64,000 nt of DNA from Ophiura sarsii (GCA_035610835.1 CM069454.1:62664580-62728579), one strand, 5' to 3'. Positions 49,457-61,598 are shown, counted from the first letter of the stretch. Translations and numbers: made by a program. The notes: generated by a model not told the origin, from the sequence alone.

Positions 49457-49840
49457 AGAATTGCATACATGTTATGGCAACAATTTGGTAAAATAAAGAA
49501 TTCCCTGGCTCTAGAGTTTGCTAACATGAAATAACTGAAAGTTTTGGTTTTCATTTTCTTCATCAAAATGCGGTTGTTATGCAATTCATGCAGATTGAGG
49601 CTCTTTTACAGATTTTATTCAAAAAAATGTGTATTTTTGTGAATTCCTAAAAAATACACCTTTTTTTGTAGAAAAGCGGTAGAAAGCGGTAATCTGCATG
49701 AATCGCATACGAAAATAACCGCATTTTTATGAAGAAAATGAAAACCAAAATTTTTTAATTATTTCATACAGGCAAGCTCTAGAGCGATCAAATCCTCTAT
49801 TTTACCAAACTGTCGCCATAACATGTATGCAATTATCACC
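49457..49840. repeat. Palindromic foldback in the repeat array
   Basis: TTGCATACATGTTATGGC at 49461 is matched in complement at 49819-49836. The arms share GTTTTCATTTTCTTCAT and CATGCAGATT. Centre near 49645. Confidence 0.75.
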
Positions 49841-50147
49841 TCTACATCATATTAACATTCCCAAAGAACATGGTTTGCATCCAAATAAAAATGAAAAATT
49901 CTCAACCTTTGGACACTACAAAGTCCCAATTTGTCTATATCAATTACAAAATTGCAATAACAATAATATCAATTAAAAATTCTGTATGAGCAAGGACAGG
50001 CACCATGTTTCATAACGCAATCACAAGTGTATCATTTCCAAAGAACATGGTTTGTGTCCAAGTAAAAGTTCAACTTTCGAACACTACAAAGTCCAATTAC
50101 AATAATATCAAATCAAGAATTTTGTAAGAGCAATGTTTGTGTTTAGC

Positions 50148-50495
50148 CTCACTGGTCAGCCGTATTCCACTCCCCCCTCGCTCCATCCGCCTGAACGACT
50201 ACTCTGGCAGGCCGTTTCTGATTGGCATTCATCGTTCACCCATATTCTGGGTGCTAGTGCTGATTCGCCAGTAAATTTCATGTGACGCATTATTATAAAC
50301 AGCTCAGATACGTAACTTGCAGCTTGTATGCTGAGGTGATTTTTCATAAAAATATCAACCAATCATGGTTGCCGTATGATTCGTTATGGTGCGAAACTTT
50401 CCAAATATGGAAGTATTCAATCAGTGAACGTTATTTTGAGTAGTCGTTCAGACGGATGGAGCAAGGGAGGAGCGTAATCCGGCTAACACTGTGAG
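50148..50495. mobile_element. Short inverted-repeat element CTCACTG
   Basis: Arms of about 55 bp include CTCCATCCGCCTGAACGACT at the left and its complement with one mismatch at the right. The ends read CTCACTGGTCAGCCG and CTCACAGTGTTAGCCG. Core contains no gene. Confidence 0.75.
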
Positions 50496-51325
50496 ACTGT
50501 TTGCTTCCTAGGAAAGTTCTAAATTCTTTTCTAGTCTTTGAACACTACAAAGTCAATTTTTTTTTTTTTCAATTACAATATAACAAATTGAAAAGTGTGT
50601 AAGAGCAAGGACAGGCACCATGTTATGTTTCATCACGAGTGTATAACATTCGCATAGAAGAACACGGTTTGTGACCAAGTGAAAGTTCTAACCTCTCAAC
50701 CTTCGAACACTACAAAGTCAAATTTGTCTACTGGTATTTCAATTACAATTACAAATAGTAACTGAAATAATAATTGAAAGTGTGTAAAGATTGTGAATTT
50801 GACATTTCACTTGACCACAAGGCGTGTTGTGAACTTGTTGGGCATAGCAGTATCCATAGGGTTGCTTGTAGTGTGACTTGGGTTTACCTTATAAAACTTA
50901 CTACAAATCTTTTAAGTACACAGGCAAATTTCAGAACAGGACACAATTGATTTAATAACTACAATGTACACTCACATTCTTATGGTCCATGATGCAGTAT
51001 TGCACTGTTACTGCACTTACGCTATGCAGAGGTAGCTGTGCTGTTCCTTTTGAGTGACATTCTGTTTCATCCTGGCTGAGCATCAGCTAACCAAGTAGCT
51101 GCACAGCTACATGTAGCTAATCAGAGATGCCACTCAGGTTTTGTCCAAAAACCTGACATGCTGCAAAAAAGCCTGAATTTTAATTTTTCCTATCCTTTTG
51201 TACATGAAAAGAAGGGCAAAAAACCTGAATTCAAGTTAAAACCTGATAAGTGGCATCTATGACTATTTCTGCATAGTATCAGTACAGCAACAGTGCAATG
51301 GAGTACTGCAAACTGTATTTCTACT

Positions 51326-54300
51326 TTAAATGTCTGAATACTTTTTAGAAAATTCAACAAATTTATTTGTTTTTTTGAATTCACTTTCTTTATCCTTCAT
51401 GGCATGGGTCTGCAAAAATCCAAGTATGCCGGTGTATGCAACTGGATAGCCAAGGTAAAAGACGTAGTAACTCCCTATCAGCATCAGGATACATTCTGCA
51501 AAAGTGTCACACTTGCAGTCTATGGCCACCTGATCATATAAAACAAAGCCATTGCTGTAGTTCCCTTCTTGGTCGATGATCACCAACCGTGGGGCATCGA
51601 GGGCTTTTCCTTTGGGTACAACAGTCACCTGTAAAAAGAATACCTTTTATTTAATTGAGAAAGTTATGGGAACCAAAACACAGATGTGATTTAAAGCAAG
51701 ATTATTATGGCCTGGAATGCAATACTCAGTGCACTGGTTCTATATTACTCATTAACTGCACTGGTACCTACACATACATTACAGCACTGCTCCTTCAAAG
51801 TAGCTCCAGACCCAGTGATACCTCGAAGTACCTGTGGTGGAGGTACAGGGTGTCCCAAAAGTCACGCCCCCTTTTTAATGTTTCGTATATCTACTTATGT
51901 ATATGGTATAGTAAAGAAATTACAATGATTAGATAGACTGATCTTTTATAATTATATTGGTACCAAACATGACCCCACCAGTGCCCCCAAACCCTAGTTA
52001 CAAGAGTTTGCAAGTGGTACAGCAAAACACACAAACGTATAAATGAGGTCTCTCAATACGACGCATGTAAGGTGTGCTCATAAGCAACAGAACATGTGCG
52101 ATAGATTTTGAACACAGCTGGAGTGCAATCAACATTCATTACTTTCTGTGCTTTAAAGACCTTAAACAGTTTCTGTGGTCATTGATAGTTGGCATTTCAG
52201 GTTTTTTCAGATTATGGTGCGCTTTATTCTTTGCACCTTGTTTTCCGTTTAGAGTGTAAACATACCGATCGTCTAGCGCTTCTCGGATTTTTCCCTTGCT
52301 GTTCGTCTCGTTCTTTTATAATGACTTTGGGGTTAAAAAGGCACAGATCCAGGTATCAAAATCTTGTGTCTATGTTTATAAATCTCAATGTTTTTTTTTA
52401 ATTTTCTCGTGTTATGTACAAGTATTCATAAAATTCTTTTCTGAACTTTGGGTTAGTGAACTAAATTTGTTTCCGCGTAGCACCAAGCGAATTGAATATG
52501 TTGCTTTCAAGTGAAACTTATCTTGTTGACATTTTCGAAATGTTTAATGAGACTATATCAATGCTCCGAAATGGCAAATGATAATAAAATACCAATTTGC
52601 AGTAAACGAACAGAAATTAGGACTGTTCATAGCAGACTGGGGTAGCACATACCACTCTGTTCAGCATAAAATGCATCGCATGTTTTTCTGTTCCTAACGA
52701 GCACACCTTACATACGTCATATTGAAAGACCCATATATGCGTTTGTGTATTTTACGGCCATATTTATAAACTTGTATAATTACGGTTTGGGGTCATCAAT
52801 GGGGCCAAGTTTAATATCAAAATAATTCTAAAGGATCGCTCTATTTAATCATTTTATTTTTTTCACTATGCAGTTCTCCCAGGTAAATATATGAAGCATG
52901 AACAAGGGGCGTGACTTTTGGGACACCCTGTACTTCCGAGTAACTGTGCAATAAGTACAAAACAGCACTGGAGCTACTTTGAAGGAGTGCTATAAGCCCG
53001 GCTATAAGTTATGTGTAGGTACCGTACCACTGCAGTAACTGAGTAACAAGGGAACTGCATTCCCGAGCACAGTACTCTTGCTGTGTGTATGCTGTCATAC
53101 ACTACCCCTGTTATGGGGAGACAAATAAACAAAACAGAACCGCAGTGCTGTTATCTGAACAACAAATTTATCGGTATGCTAGCTCATATCGGAAGTTCCG
53201 GAACCGGGTCTGAGAGAAAACAGTACCAAATCTGATCCCGAAATGATTTACTGATCAAATGATTACTTACTAACTCCACAAGCTTCTTGTCCTTGTTTAC
53301 GGCACGCCATTTGGTGGCCTTGTCCAGCTTCTCCAGTAACTCTAGAAGCTTTGCATCGCTATCTTCCACCTGTAATGTAACAAAGAGTATCACAGTGTTG
53401 AATGAAATTACGCTGCAGATTCATTTTGAACTTGCGATTACACTTAAAGCCACATTATAACATCCGGATGCACCCAACCATGAAAAAAATTGAAATCGCT
53501 AAAAATGGTTTTATCGTGACTGTAATAATTAGCAAAATTAACACACCCTAACAAGCGTTAAGCCAAGGATTTTGTAGATTTAATAAAATCAACATTTTTT
53601 GTTAACTTGTGGGTGGCGACCAGCTAATTCCCCATTGAAATCAACGTAAATCAGCGTGTGTGCAAATCTGCAAATTTCTTGTTTTAGCGTATCCCTTTGC
53701 CACGTAAGGTGTTCTGGGGCAATTTTTACTTGGTTTTTTGTCACTTTGAGAATAAAATTAAGCAAATCTAAATTTTGGTGGGATTTTATAATGTGGCTTT
53801 AACAGAGTATCAAAGTTTTTAATGTCCCAGTGTTCACCACATGAGGTATGGTGTCCATATTATGTCAGACTTCACAATTCAACAATTTTTGGATACCTAA
53901 ATAATATACACACATTATATAAAACAGTATACAATATTGACGGAAATAGTCGCAAGTCCCTGTTTTTATGTAGCATTTAAATAGCTTTGCATCACTATGG
54001 GACACCAAAATGACTAACAAAAACATAGTGATTTGAGAAGTAAAATGCTAATTTATGATTAATCAATCTTCACAATAATTCCATATGAATGAATAGGAAC
54101 AAGATTTCATTTACAATGAATATCTTGTTTTAAAAGAATCTGATAAATCAGTTTCAACTGAGTTTCATATGAAATTAGTGTAATTTCAGTATCATAGGTG
54201 TGTGTTAATCCATTAATAATTGATTCTTGCAATAAGAATTTACCAGAATCTTTAGATTTCTCCTACAGTTTTGTGTATGAGGAGCACAAAATAAGTTGTT

Positions 54301-56698
54301 CCCATGTTGTTCCAATTATTTTCAGAAGTTCATATTTGAACTGGAATGGCAAAAAATGTAATAGCTATGTTAGCAATTAGTAATGCCTAAAAATTCTCAT
54401 TATACCATCTAACCTACATGGAGGAGTCAATTCCTGTGTAGCCATGCTTGTTAAAGAAAAAGGTGGAGATATTGAGCTTTTCTATATATAGATCACTACA
54501 AATTAATAATTACAGTTTGTAACCCATTTCATAACAGATGAGTGCAGGCTTGAGCCAGTTAATTAGATTGTTGCTAACATTGCACTATGACAGCGAACAC
54601 TCCAAAACTTCAATGACATTTGAAAGGTGAAACTTGCCCATGATCCTAGTCTGTCCACACCAAAGTACAGGTATCATGAGTAAATTTAGCACACTGTACA
54701 ATGCATACCATGGTAATACCACACCAAAACAAATTAAAAATGTTCCTGCTATTTCATGAAGACAAAATTTACTGAGTTTTCATTGATAATTTCCATAGAG
54801 GAAAGTTGCAAAAGGTGTCATTACAGCACAGGAATAGAGAAACCCTGGAGAGAAACAATGCCGGAAACGAGCTTGATTGTATAGCGCTTGAGTGCCAAAG
54901 TGGAAACAAAAGAAAAGAAATTCTCCTAGGCCATTCAAATTAGCTGAGTTTTGCTGAAAAATAAGATCGATTTTCCAGAGTGAGTGGGGACCTCTACTGG
55001 ATTTATTTCAAGAAACTTTAATTTTACTACTAGAATTTTGGCATCCATAACCCGATCGAAAAACCCAAATGCGCACATGTTATGCAGAATTCTGTTCTAT
55101 TGGCCTCAGAGAAGACCTGTGTGCATAACTAATTTATAATACTTACGAACTTTGCTTCTGCTAACACAGGAAATTTATCCAAGATTTCCTGCACTCCTGT
55201 TCCCATTCTTTCACGCAGCCACAATCTCCGTACATCAAAGGTCTTCGTCATCAGGAGCTTAATTTTTGCTGCATCAGGTTTCTCATTGCTAGCAACCAAC
55301 TTCATCTCCTTCAGATTCTTCTTGTACATGACATCTTCGCTCAAACCAGCAGCTGCACTTGAGTCAGCAGAACTCACTCTTCTTTTCTTTTTTTCTTGTT
55401 CAGAAGGGGGGCTTCGTACTCTCTCCGACCTTTTCTTAGAAATATCTCGTAAGTTTCGCAATTTTCTTGACAGCTTCTTCAGAAAGAAGCTATGTGGACG
55501 CTTATCATCATCAAAACCCTTGATTAGTGGATACTTCTGCACAAATCTTGCCCCGAAGCTGTCATATTGATCTTTGTTCTTCATATCCCCGTGTGCAAGA
55601 ACCCAAAACGCCGCCTGTTCAATAACTCTATCAATAACTGACCAAAGTTTATCTGTTCCAAGTAAACCTTCAATGTCTCCACTGAAGTTTGGGAGTGGCA
55701 TTTCATTGACTTCTTGACCTTCTTCAACACCTTCAACTGGCAAGTTTGAAGCTTCAGTTGGAGTACCACCAGAGCTGCCAGAAACATTTTCACCAGTCTC
55801 ATCACCCTGTAGCATGTGTGGGAATAGCATAAAGAGCAAAATGTGTATATAATCTCATGTGCACCAAGTCATAATGTCCTAAGAATACTGAAGATGCAGC
55901 AAGTTGAAAAGACTGCAGACTGCTACATACTTTAGAAGTGTTTCAATTACGGACATGGATGTTTTGCCCAAATATCAAGTTAATGTTATATTTGGCCATT
56001 CTCACCAACTTGGGGAACTGATGTAAAAAATGAGATTGAGAAAAATAAAGTTCTTCAGATCTCTACAGATTTTGTGTTTTTCATACGAACATAGAAAATT
56101 ATTACCATGAAGATCAAGCTGGGGTAGAAATTTGTGACATGCTGCGAGAATCTAAATTGATTCTCCCAAATCTACGGTGGGGGGGGGGGGGGGGGGGGGG
56201 GATCTTTGCGAAAGTCTTTGAATTATTGTCCATTCAATACCATGTATTCAAAATGCTTATGAGAATCTATTTGGATTCTCGCAAGGTCTCCTGGGGGAGA
56301 ATCTTTGCGAGAATGGATTCTCGGATTCTCGCCAAATTACTAAGCCCTGTGTATGAACTCAATCTCATCAAGCACGAATGGTGGGAGCTCCTGCATTCAC
56401 ACAAAACTTGTTGGTGTCATTATCATAAAATATGATTGCAAAAATAGCCAGATCATTATACCGTATTGTATTTGCTGTAATACACGCCCCCTCTCTAATA
56501 AACGCCCCTCCCCATGAATTTTTCAACCAAAATGTTCAAAATACGGTAGGTCTTTCTGAAGATGCATGTGGACATACAATTGCCATTGTAGTTGTTAACT
56601 ACCTACCTTTTCAGTTGGTTTGAAAATCAATACTGTTAGAGCCTCTAAGTCACCAAAACAGGAGCTAATGCGAGATATCACGGAAAGCGCCCTCGTAC
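51326..56698 (-). CDS. Four-exon gene inside the 15.6-kb element, SAMD3-like C-terminal family
   Basis: Exons on the minus strand: 56698-56607, 55806-55147, 53369-53271 and 51628-51326, each bounded by GT-AG sites (donors GTAGGT, GTAAGT, GTAAGT). The last three introns' junctions are phase 0; the first listed exon needs one base from an unseen upstream exon. The product is about 383 residues. Parts: TRALSVISRISSCFGDLEAL; an acidic leader; a region with HGDMKNKDQYDSFGARFVQKYPLIKG, given here only as positions 50-80 of exon two; a basic stretch (KKLSRKLRNLR, EKKKRRV) that could be a nuclear signal; TKTFDVRRLWLRERMG then ILDKFPVL; and a C-terminal module ending YYVFYLGYPVAYTGILGFLQ. The yP-L, TF-RR and YP-FLQ pattern recalls uncharacterised metazoan proteins annotated 'SAMD3-like'. 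Function is unknown. Alternative view: an element-encoded DNA-binding factor. Confidence 0.7.
51846..52930. mobile_element. Mariner-type element in the last intron, nested in another palindrome
   Basis: TA-flanked ends CAGGGTGTCCCAAAAGTCAC are near-perfect inverted repeats. Inner arms extend about 250 bp (ATGTAAGGTGTGCTC near 52067 and its complement near 52700). Outside it, 51745-51805 and 52975-53040 form a further inverted pair (CTCCTTCAAAGTAGCTCCAG), so this inserted into an older foldback. No transposase. Confidence 0.82.
53370..55146 (-). other. Intron of the SAMD3-like gene
   Basis: 1777 bp between GTAAGT (55146-55141) and ACAG (53373-53370). No element ends or open frames of note. 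Confidence 0.6.
55147..55806 (-). CDS. Main exon (220 codons) of the SAMD3-like gene
   Basis: The 660-bp exon runs from GDETGENVSGSSGG to LAEAKF. The acceptor is CTACAG| and the donor |GTAAGT. It is the longest convincing frame in the 17.5-kb insertion and has no stop or frameshift. Its acidic start, basic middle and WLRERMG segment are described in the gene entry. Confidence 0.8.
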
Positions 56699-57600
56699 CT
56701 GAAAAAAGCCATTTTCAAGAATACGAATAGTCAAAGTTGTCATGCAACCTTCAAAAATGGATTCCTTAACATCAAATATATCAATTAACAAACCAAATCT
56801 ATAACAAAACATAACAAAAGTAACACATTAGGCCAAAATTAGACTTTTTTGCCTGTGCTGGCGGCCATCTTAGATTTCACATGTTTTGCGTCAGGGCACC
56901 CTGGATTTCGCAATTTTTTTCATTTTTTTTCTTCTGAAAATGGGATCAGTACGCATAAAGTCATCAAAAAATCAAGAAGCCAGCATGTTCTGAAACTATG
57001 ACCCTCTATAACCCACTCCTAATTAAATATCATTATTTTTGCTCTAAAAACCAACAATGTCTTTCAGGTTGTAATTGTTTACCTAAAACTAAACCTTTTC
57101 AGTTTGGTTGTTTCTGGTAGGGAATTCGTGTAAATATTGTCTTGTTTAATTGCAACCCTGTGAGTTGGTTAACGGCTTACCCCCTTTCATAAATTATATT
57201 CAGTTGCCTCGTGTATCAAAAAACTGCTCCTCACCGTGTTTAATTGTTCATGTGTACGATGAATAACCAGATTACCTACTTGTAAATGTATTTGCTCGGG
57301 TGGCGATTAAGCATCATGATTGATCTCGTGCACATGTGTCCTTGTGTAATATTAATCTGTTGTGTGTATTGTATAACCTCGACTGCCCACATTAGTACCA
57401 GTTTTCACTGCCGTTTATCAGTAGGTGTGTGCGGTGGTGAATATTGAACAAGAAATTCAAGGAACTAAAAATGTCAACCTCCCCTACAAATTCGTCACCC
57501 CCCCCCCCCCTCCCACCAGAGTATTTATGAACACTCTCTGAGTTTAGTTTTCAGTGATTTTTTTTTGGCTGTTCAAGATGGGCAAAAATGAAAATTGTAT
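56699..57600. other. No gene recognised; upstream intron sequence
   Basis: AT-rich interval with a poly-C run near 57498-57511. A preceding exon of the SAMD3-like gene should lie upstream of 56698, but none was identified with the required phase and a start codon. Confidence 0.4.
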
Positions 57601-57620
57601 TTTATTAGGAGTTATAATGC

Positions 57621-58120
57621 CCTGTATATTTTCTTACACACCCTGTATATCACCCTGATTTTGATAAATGTAGAATCTTTTAAATGCTTTCAGAAAATGT
57701 ATACTCTTGTTTGTGTCAGATGTATAGATTTTTAGCTAAATTACACTGAAGTGAAACTGATGACATCGGATTTGCGGGGAAATGTTACGAACTGGACGTA
57801 CATCTACAGACTAACCAGAAATTAGTTCTGCATGTTGGACCGAAGATTGACATTAATGACAAGGAAATCTAAGATTTTTCCATGTTACCACCCTGTATAT
57901 TTTCTTACACACACTGTATATCACCCTGATTTTGATACATATAGAATCTTTGGAATGTAAGCTTTCAGAAAATGTACACTCTTGTTTGTGTCAGATGTAT
58001 AGATTTTTGGCTACATTAAATTGAAGTGAAACTGATGACATCGGATTTGCGGAGAAGTGTTACGGACTGGACGCACATCTACAGGCTAACCAGAAATTTG
58101 TTCCGCAAATCGGAATCGGA
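57621..58120 (+). repeat. Two tandem units of about 270 bp
   Basis: CACCCTGTATATTTTCTTAC at about 57620 recurs near 57890, and GAAGTGAAACTGATGACATC at 57748 recurs at 58023. The intervening order is the same. CCCTGTATATCACCCTG inside each resembles mariner ends. Confidence 0.82.
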
Positions 58121-58489
58121 AAAAATTGGTGGTCGAGCCTGTCCCATCTGTCACAGCAACTTTGGTTTCTACTAAATTTTCTAGCTATTTTCTGCATCGG
58201 TGTTTACAAAAAAGATGTACCTAAATGTGTCCTGTCCGTCACGCTGGAATTAGCCAAATTGTGCAATTTTCTACCTGTCGCTTTAAACCGAACCAAATTG
58301 ACGGAAATCTGTCCCTAAAAGTGAACCACATCGACGGAAATTTGTCGCCTAAATTTTGAAGTAGGGTTTAATAGTTTTTGGTGCGTTTAAACGAAGTTCG
58401 CTTGCACATGACAGCGCACCGCTCATCACGAGATTGAGTACGCATGCGTGAGGCGATCGTGCGTGGCGAAATGAGTGCGTCAAATCCAA

Positions 58490-58880
58490 AGATTTTCTAT
58501 TTAAAGATCTCGGACTTCGCCGCCATCTTGTGTCACTCATGGAGAGGCAAATAGAGGACCTCCGGAAGGCTCGTTATTCATTCGGCGACCATGAGACAGA
58601 ACGCGATCTGAGATAATCGCGCGTTAATTCACAGCGCACGTGCACTAACTGCGCCCCGCGCAACGCACGCAACAAACAGCCGTGCAGACATGCTAAACGC
58701 GCTGCTCGCATTTAAAACATCGTTCGAAGTCGGCCGTTTGCCGTGAGTTGTCGAAGGTCCTCTATTTGCTGCTCCATACGTGACATTCAAGATGGCGGAT
58801 TTACCATAGCGTTTCGCATTGCCATTGGATAATTTTAGTCCGAGATCTTTTAATAATAAATCTATGGTCAAATCAAATGT
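58490..58880. repeat. CpG-rich inverted repeat
   Basis: GCCGCCATCTTG with GGCAAATAGAGGACCT at 58518-58562 is matched in complement at 58755-58800. The match continues outward at AAAGATCTCGGACT (58503 and 58838). The 190-bp centre is rich in GCGC and ACGC. It is either a foldback element or a promoter-like CpG island. Confidence 0.65.
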
Positions 58881-60369
58881 GAGTAAATTAAAGTAATAAT
58901 TATTAATGCATGCAAATGCCAAAAATCATGGCCGTCACTGTGGTACGTTTCGTTATTTTTCACATGCACTGCAATTTACAACATCATGAACATGGGAGCG
59001 TTTTATTGCACATCATTGGCAGTGAGTAGGTCTATACAACGCAAATCCAAGCAGCATTTGTAAAATGCAATACATGATTAGGGCCTACATGATTGATGTA
59101 TAAATTTCTGATTTTGCGGTACTACTTTTTATCGATATTGCCCAACACTGGTGGAAAACAGCGCTGACTGAACTGGATCAATGTGGACCATAAATTGGTC
59201 CAGTTGAAGCGCGGGCAATTTCCTGCTACTGAAATCGAGAGAGGATGGAATCGCAACATTTTACAACATGATAAAAAAGAAACATATACCACAGAGCTTA
59301 AATATGTCTTTCTAATTCCAAAATAATTATTTATAGGAAAATAAAATTAATAATAAGTCATAAGCATGATAAGTGGATGCAGAAAAATGGGTGCGTAAAT
59401 TGTCCCGACCCGTAAAATGGCCGACCCCGAGACGTGTCTCGATATACACACACACGCACAACTGCCGCGCGTACCGTAAGTTAGTTGCCAGACCTCATTA
59501 CAGAACTCATCATGAACTCTACAGCCTACACGGTAGAGAAAATCAGCCTTTCTTTGCTTACTACTGAACTTTTACTTTAGGCTAGGAATTCTACTGCCAT
59601 GAGTGACTGCCTTCAGTCAATTTGCCTGTCATGCCTGTGGTTGCACATTTGTGTCAGCTCTGCATGTACAACATGAACAATGCATGCATGCACATATGAT
59701 ACACCCATGCATATTTATGCTGTGAGTGTGTGCTACTCAGGCATGCACGTACTGTTGCTTGTTAAAAATTAAAAATTCAAGTTGAACATAAAACCCGGGC
59801 ATAAAACATGTAAAACCCCACAATTTCCCCATTTTTCGAAGCCATACGTTCCGTGAAGCTCCTTCCAATCACATTCAAATGACATAGAAAATATTACACA
59901 CTTTGACTTCCCGTTTGACTTATGTCATGACATCGTGGCCTGTATAAACTACACACAAGGTATTTAAGCTTATCCACGTCATGACGTTATCCATATCAAG
60001 CATGCAAGCGAATGTATACCCTTTACTGTCAAGGTTGTAAGACAATCTTGACCAAATCTTTGGCAAATTATACCTACAAGCCTAATTTTTTAGTAGTTAA
60101 GAAATGAGTGTTACTTGTCAGAAAATGTGTGAGGATTCGAACGGATTTAACTTACCAAATTCACCGGCGTAAGGTCTGTCCTGATGTTATTCGATGATCC
60201 AATGTTGGAGAATCACCGGAGTTTTGCTGGCTCCAAGAATTCGCTGCGCACAGTACTCAAAGTCGTGGTCATCAATATCGGAGCTTTTAGACGATCGGAA
60301 TATTAAGGTCGCGGTAATTTAAACACGTGATTTGCTGTCTGCCAAAACTTTTAATTAAACCCGGGATTT
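58881..60369. other. No gene recognised; candidate 5' donor at 60151
   Basis: On the minus strand GAATTTG|GTAAGTT at 60151 is a good splice donor. It leaves the one-base overhang needed by the exon at 56698, but its frame meets a stop eleven codons upstream with no ATG between. It could only be a 5' UTR exon. Otherwise non-coding. Confidence 0.35.
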
Positions 60370-61204
60370 AAACACGTCTTATATTTGACATGTCTTGTAA
60401 CTAGGCCCGGGACTAGGCCTAGCTCTTTTTTAGGCGTGTGAGGCTAACAAGTCACATGTGATGTGCGGTGCCTTGACAAGATATGACTTGAAATAGGCCT
60501 ATGGGCCCAATTATTTAAAAAAATGAGACGTAGGCCCTAGGCCTATAGCCTACATGTCTTATAGGGCCTAATTGCAATAGCCCATATTAAGACACTAAAT
60601 GAGACGTTGTGTCTCCATGTAAGACATATATAGGCCCTATTTGGGCTTTTAGACACGTCTTTTAAAAATGCAATAGGCCCTATATTTGACATGTCTTATT
60701 GGAGTCTTATCAAGACATTAACCAGCACCTAATGATTTAAACCAAGACGTGTCTCTAACAAGTCACGTGTAATGTGTCTTTTGAAAAGACATGTCTAAAT
60801 ACAATGAGTCATGACTTGGAATAATGTATTATAAAATGAGACACGTCCTGCAATAAGACACTATGTAATGAGACGTTGTGTCTCCATGTAAGACACATCG
60901 GTTTTTAGACACGTCTTTTAAAGACGTCTTATTTTATATATGTCTTATTGGCGTCTTAATCAAGACACTATACCCAGCACCTAATGACTTGAACCAAGAC
61001 GTGTCTCTAACAAGTCGCATGCGATGTGTCTTCTGTCAAAACATGTCTAAATACAATGAGTCGTGTCTTGGAATAATGTATTTTAAAATGAGACACGTCT
61101 TGCAATAAGACACTATGTAATAAGACATGACTTGTGATAAGACACCAAATTAAGACATGTAAAAATCAAGACGTGTTTATTTGCAAGACACCATTTTTAC
61201 AGTG
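60370..61204 (+). repeat. Right subterminal array of AGACATGTCT motifs
   Basis: The same palindromic motif family (AGACATGTCT, AGACACGTCT, AGACGTGTCT) is spread over about 830 bp. A 270-bp unit is tandemly repeated: GAGACGTTGTGTCTCCATG at 60601 and again at 60871, and CCAAGACGTGTCTCTAACAA in each unit. It is longer than the left array. Confidence 0.85.
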
Positions 61205-61598
61205 TAGTATAAATAATCCCAAAGCAACAAACAAACCTCGGCATAGTGCTCGGGATCAGAGAGACTTTAAAGTTGTATTGTATTTCCTGGTATAAGACGC
61301 GACGTATTTTTTTCATATACACACGGAGTCACGGACGGCCCATGTTGTGACGTTTAGAAGATGGTTTTCATGACAATGTTTTGCTGCACTTACACCTGAT
61401 TTTCCTCATTCTGCGTATATGTGTCTTTTGAAACTAATATTTGAGTGGGTGAAGGGATAACCTGAGCACAATTGCACCCAGACGGAATATCGGGGAAGAA
61501 ACATGGTCATCATAAATCATCATAAAACAATCATAAATAAATTAAAAACCCAACTTGATTTTGATGAGAGAAAAAAATAATCAGTGACATTGTGCAGT

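Larger units (their letters stand above)
47735..50740 (+). repeat. About eight degenerate direct repeats downstream of the gene
   Basis: The unit contains GCAAGGACAGGCACCATG, GTTTCATCACGCATGTAACA, AAGAACATGGTTTGT, CAACCTTTGTACACTACAAA and AATTTGTCTATTTCAATTAC. Copies begin near 48615, 48831, 48999, 49408, 49989 and 50613, with partial ones near 47735 and 49855. Spacing is 170-600 bp because other elements interrupt it. The plus-strand frames in this stretch are not genes. Confidence 0.75.
45629..61206. mobile_element. 15574-bp inner element with CACTGTAAAAATGG ends
   Basis: The element spans 45631-61204. Its two ends are identical for 21 bases, starting CACTGTAAAAATGG, and both are flanked by TA. 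Behind each end lies an array of AGACATGTCT-type palindromes. CACT(A/G) ends with subterminal repeats are characteristic of the CACTA/EnSpm and related Chapaev groups, though 3- or 4-bp duplications would be more usual. No transposase frame of expected length (600 or more codons) is visible on either strand. The interior holds a four-exon minus-strand gene and many smaller foldbacks. Confidence 0.75.

Noticed and set aside
58349..58922. Two minus-strand frames in the CpG-rich palindrome
   Set aside because: They cover both arms of an inverted repeat and show no protein-like pattern or splice sites.
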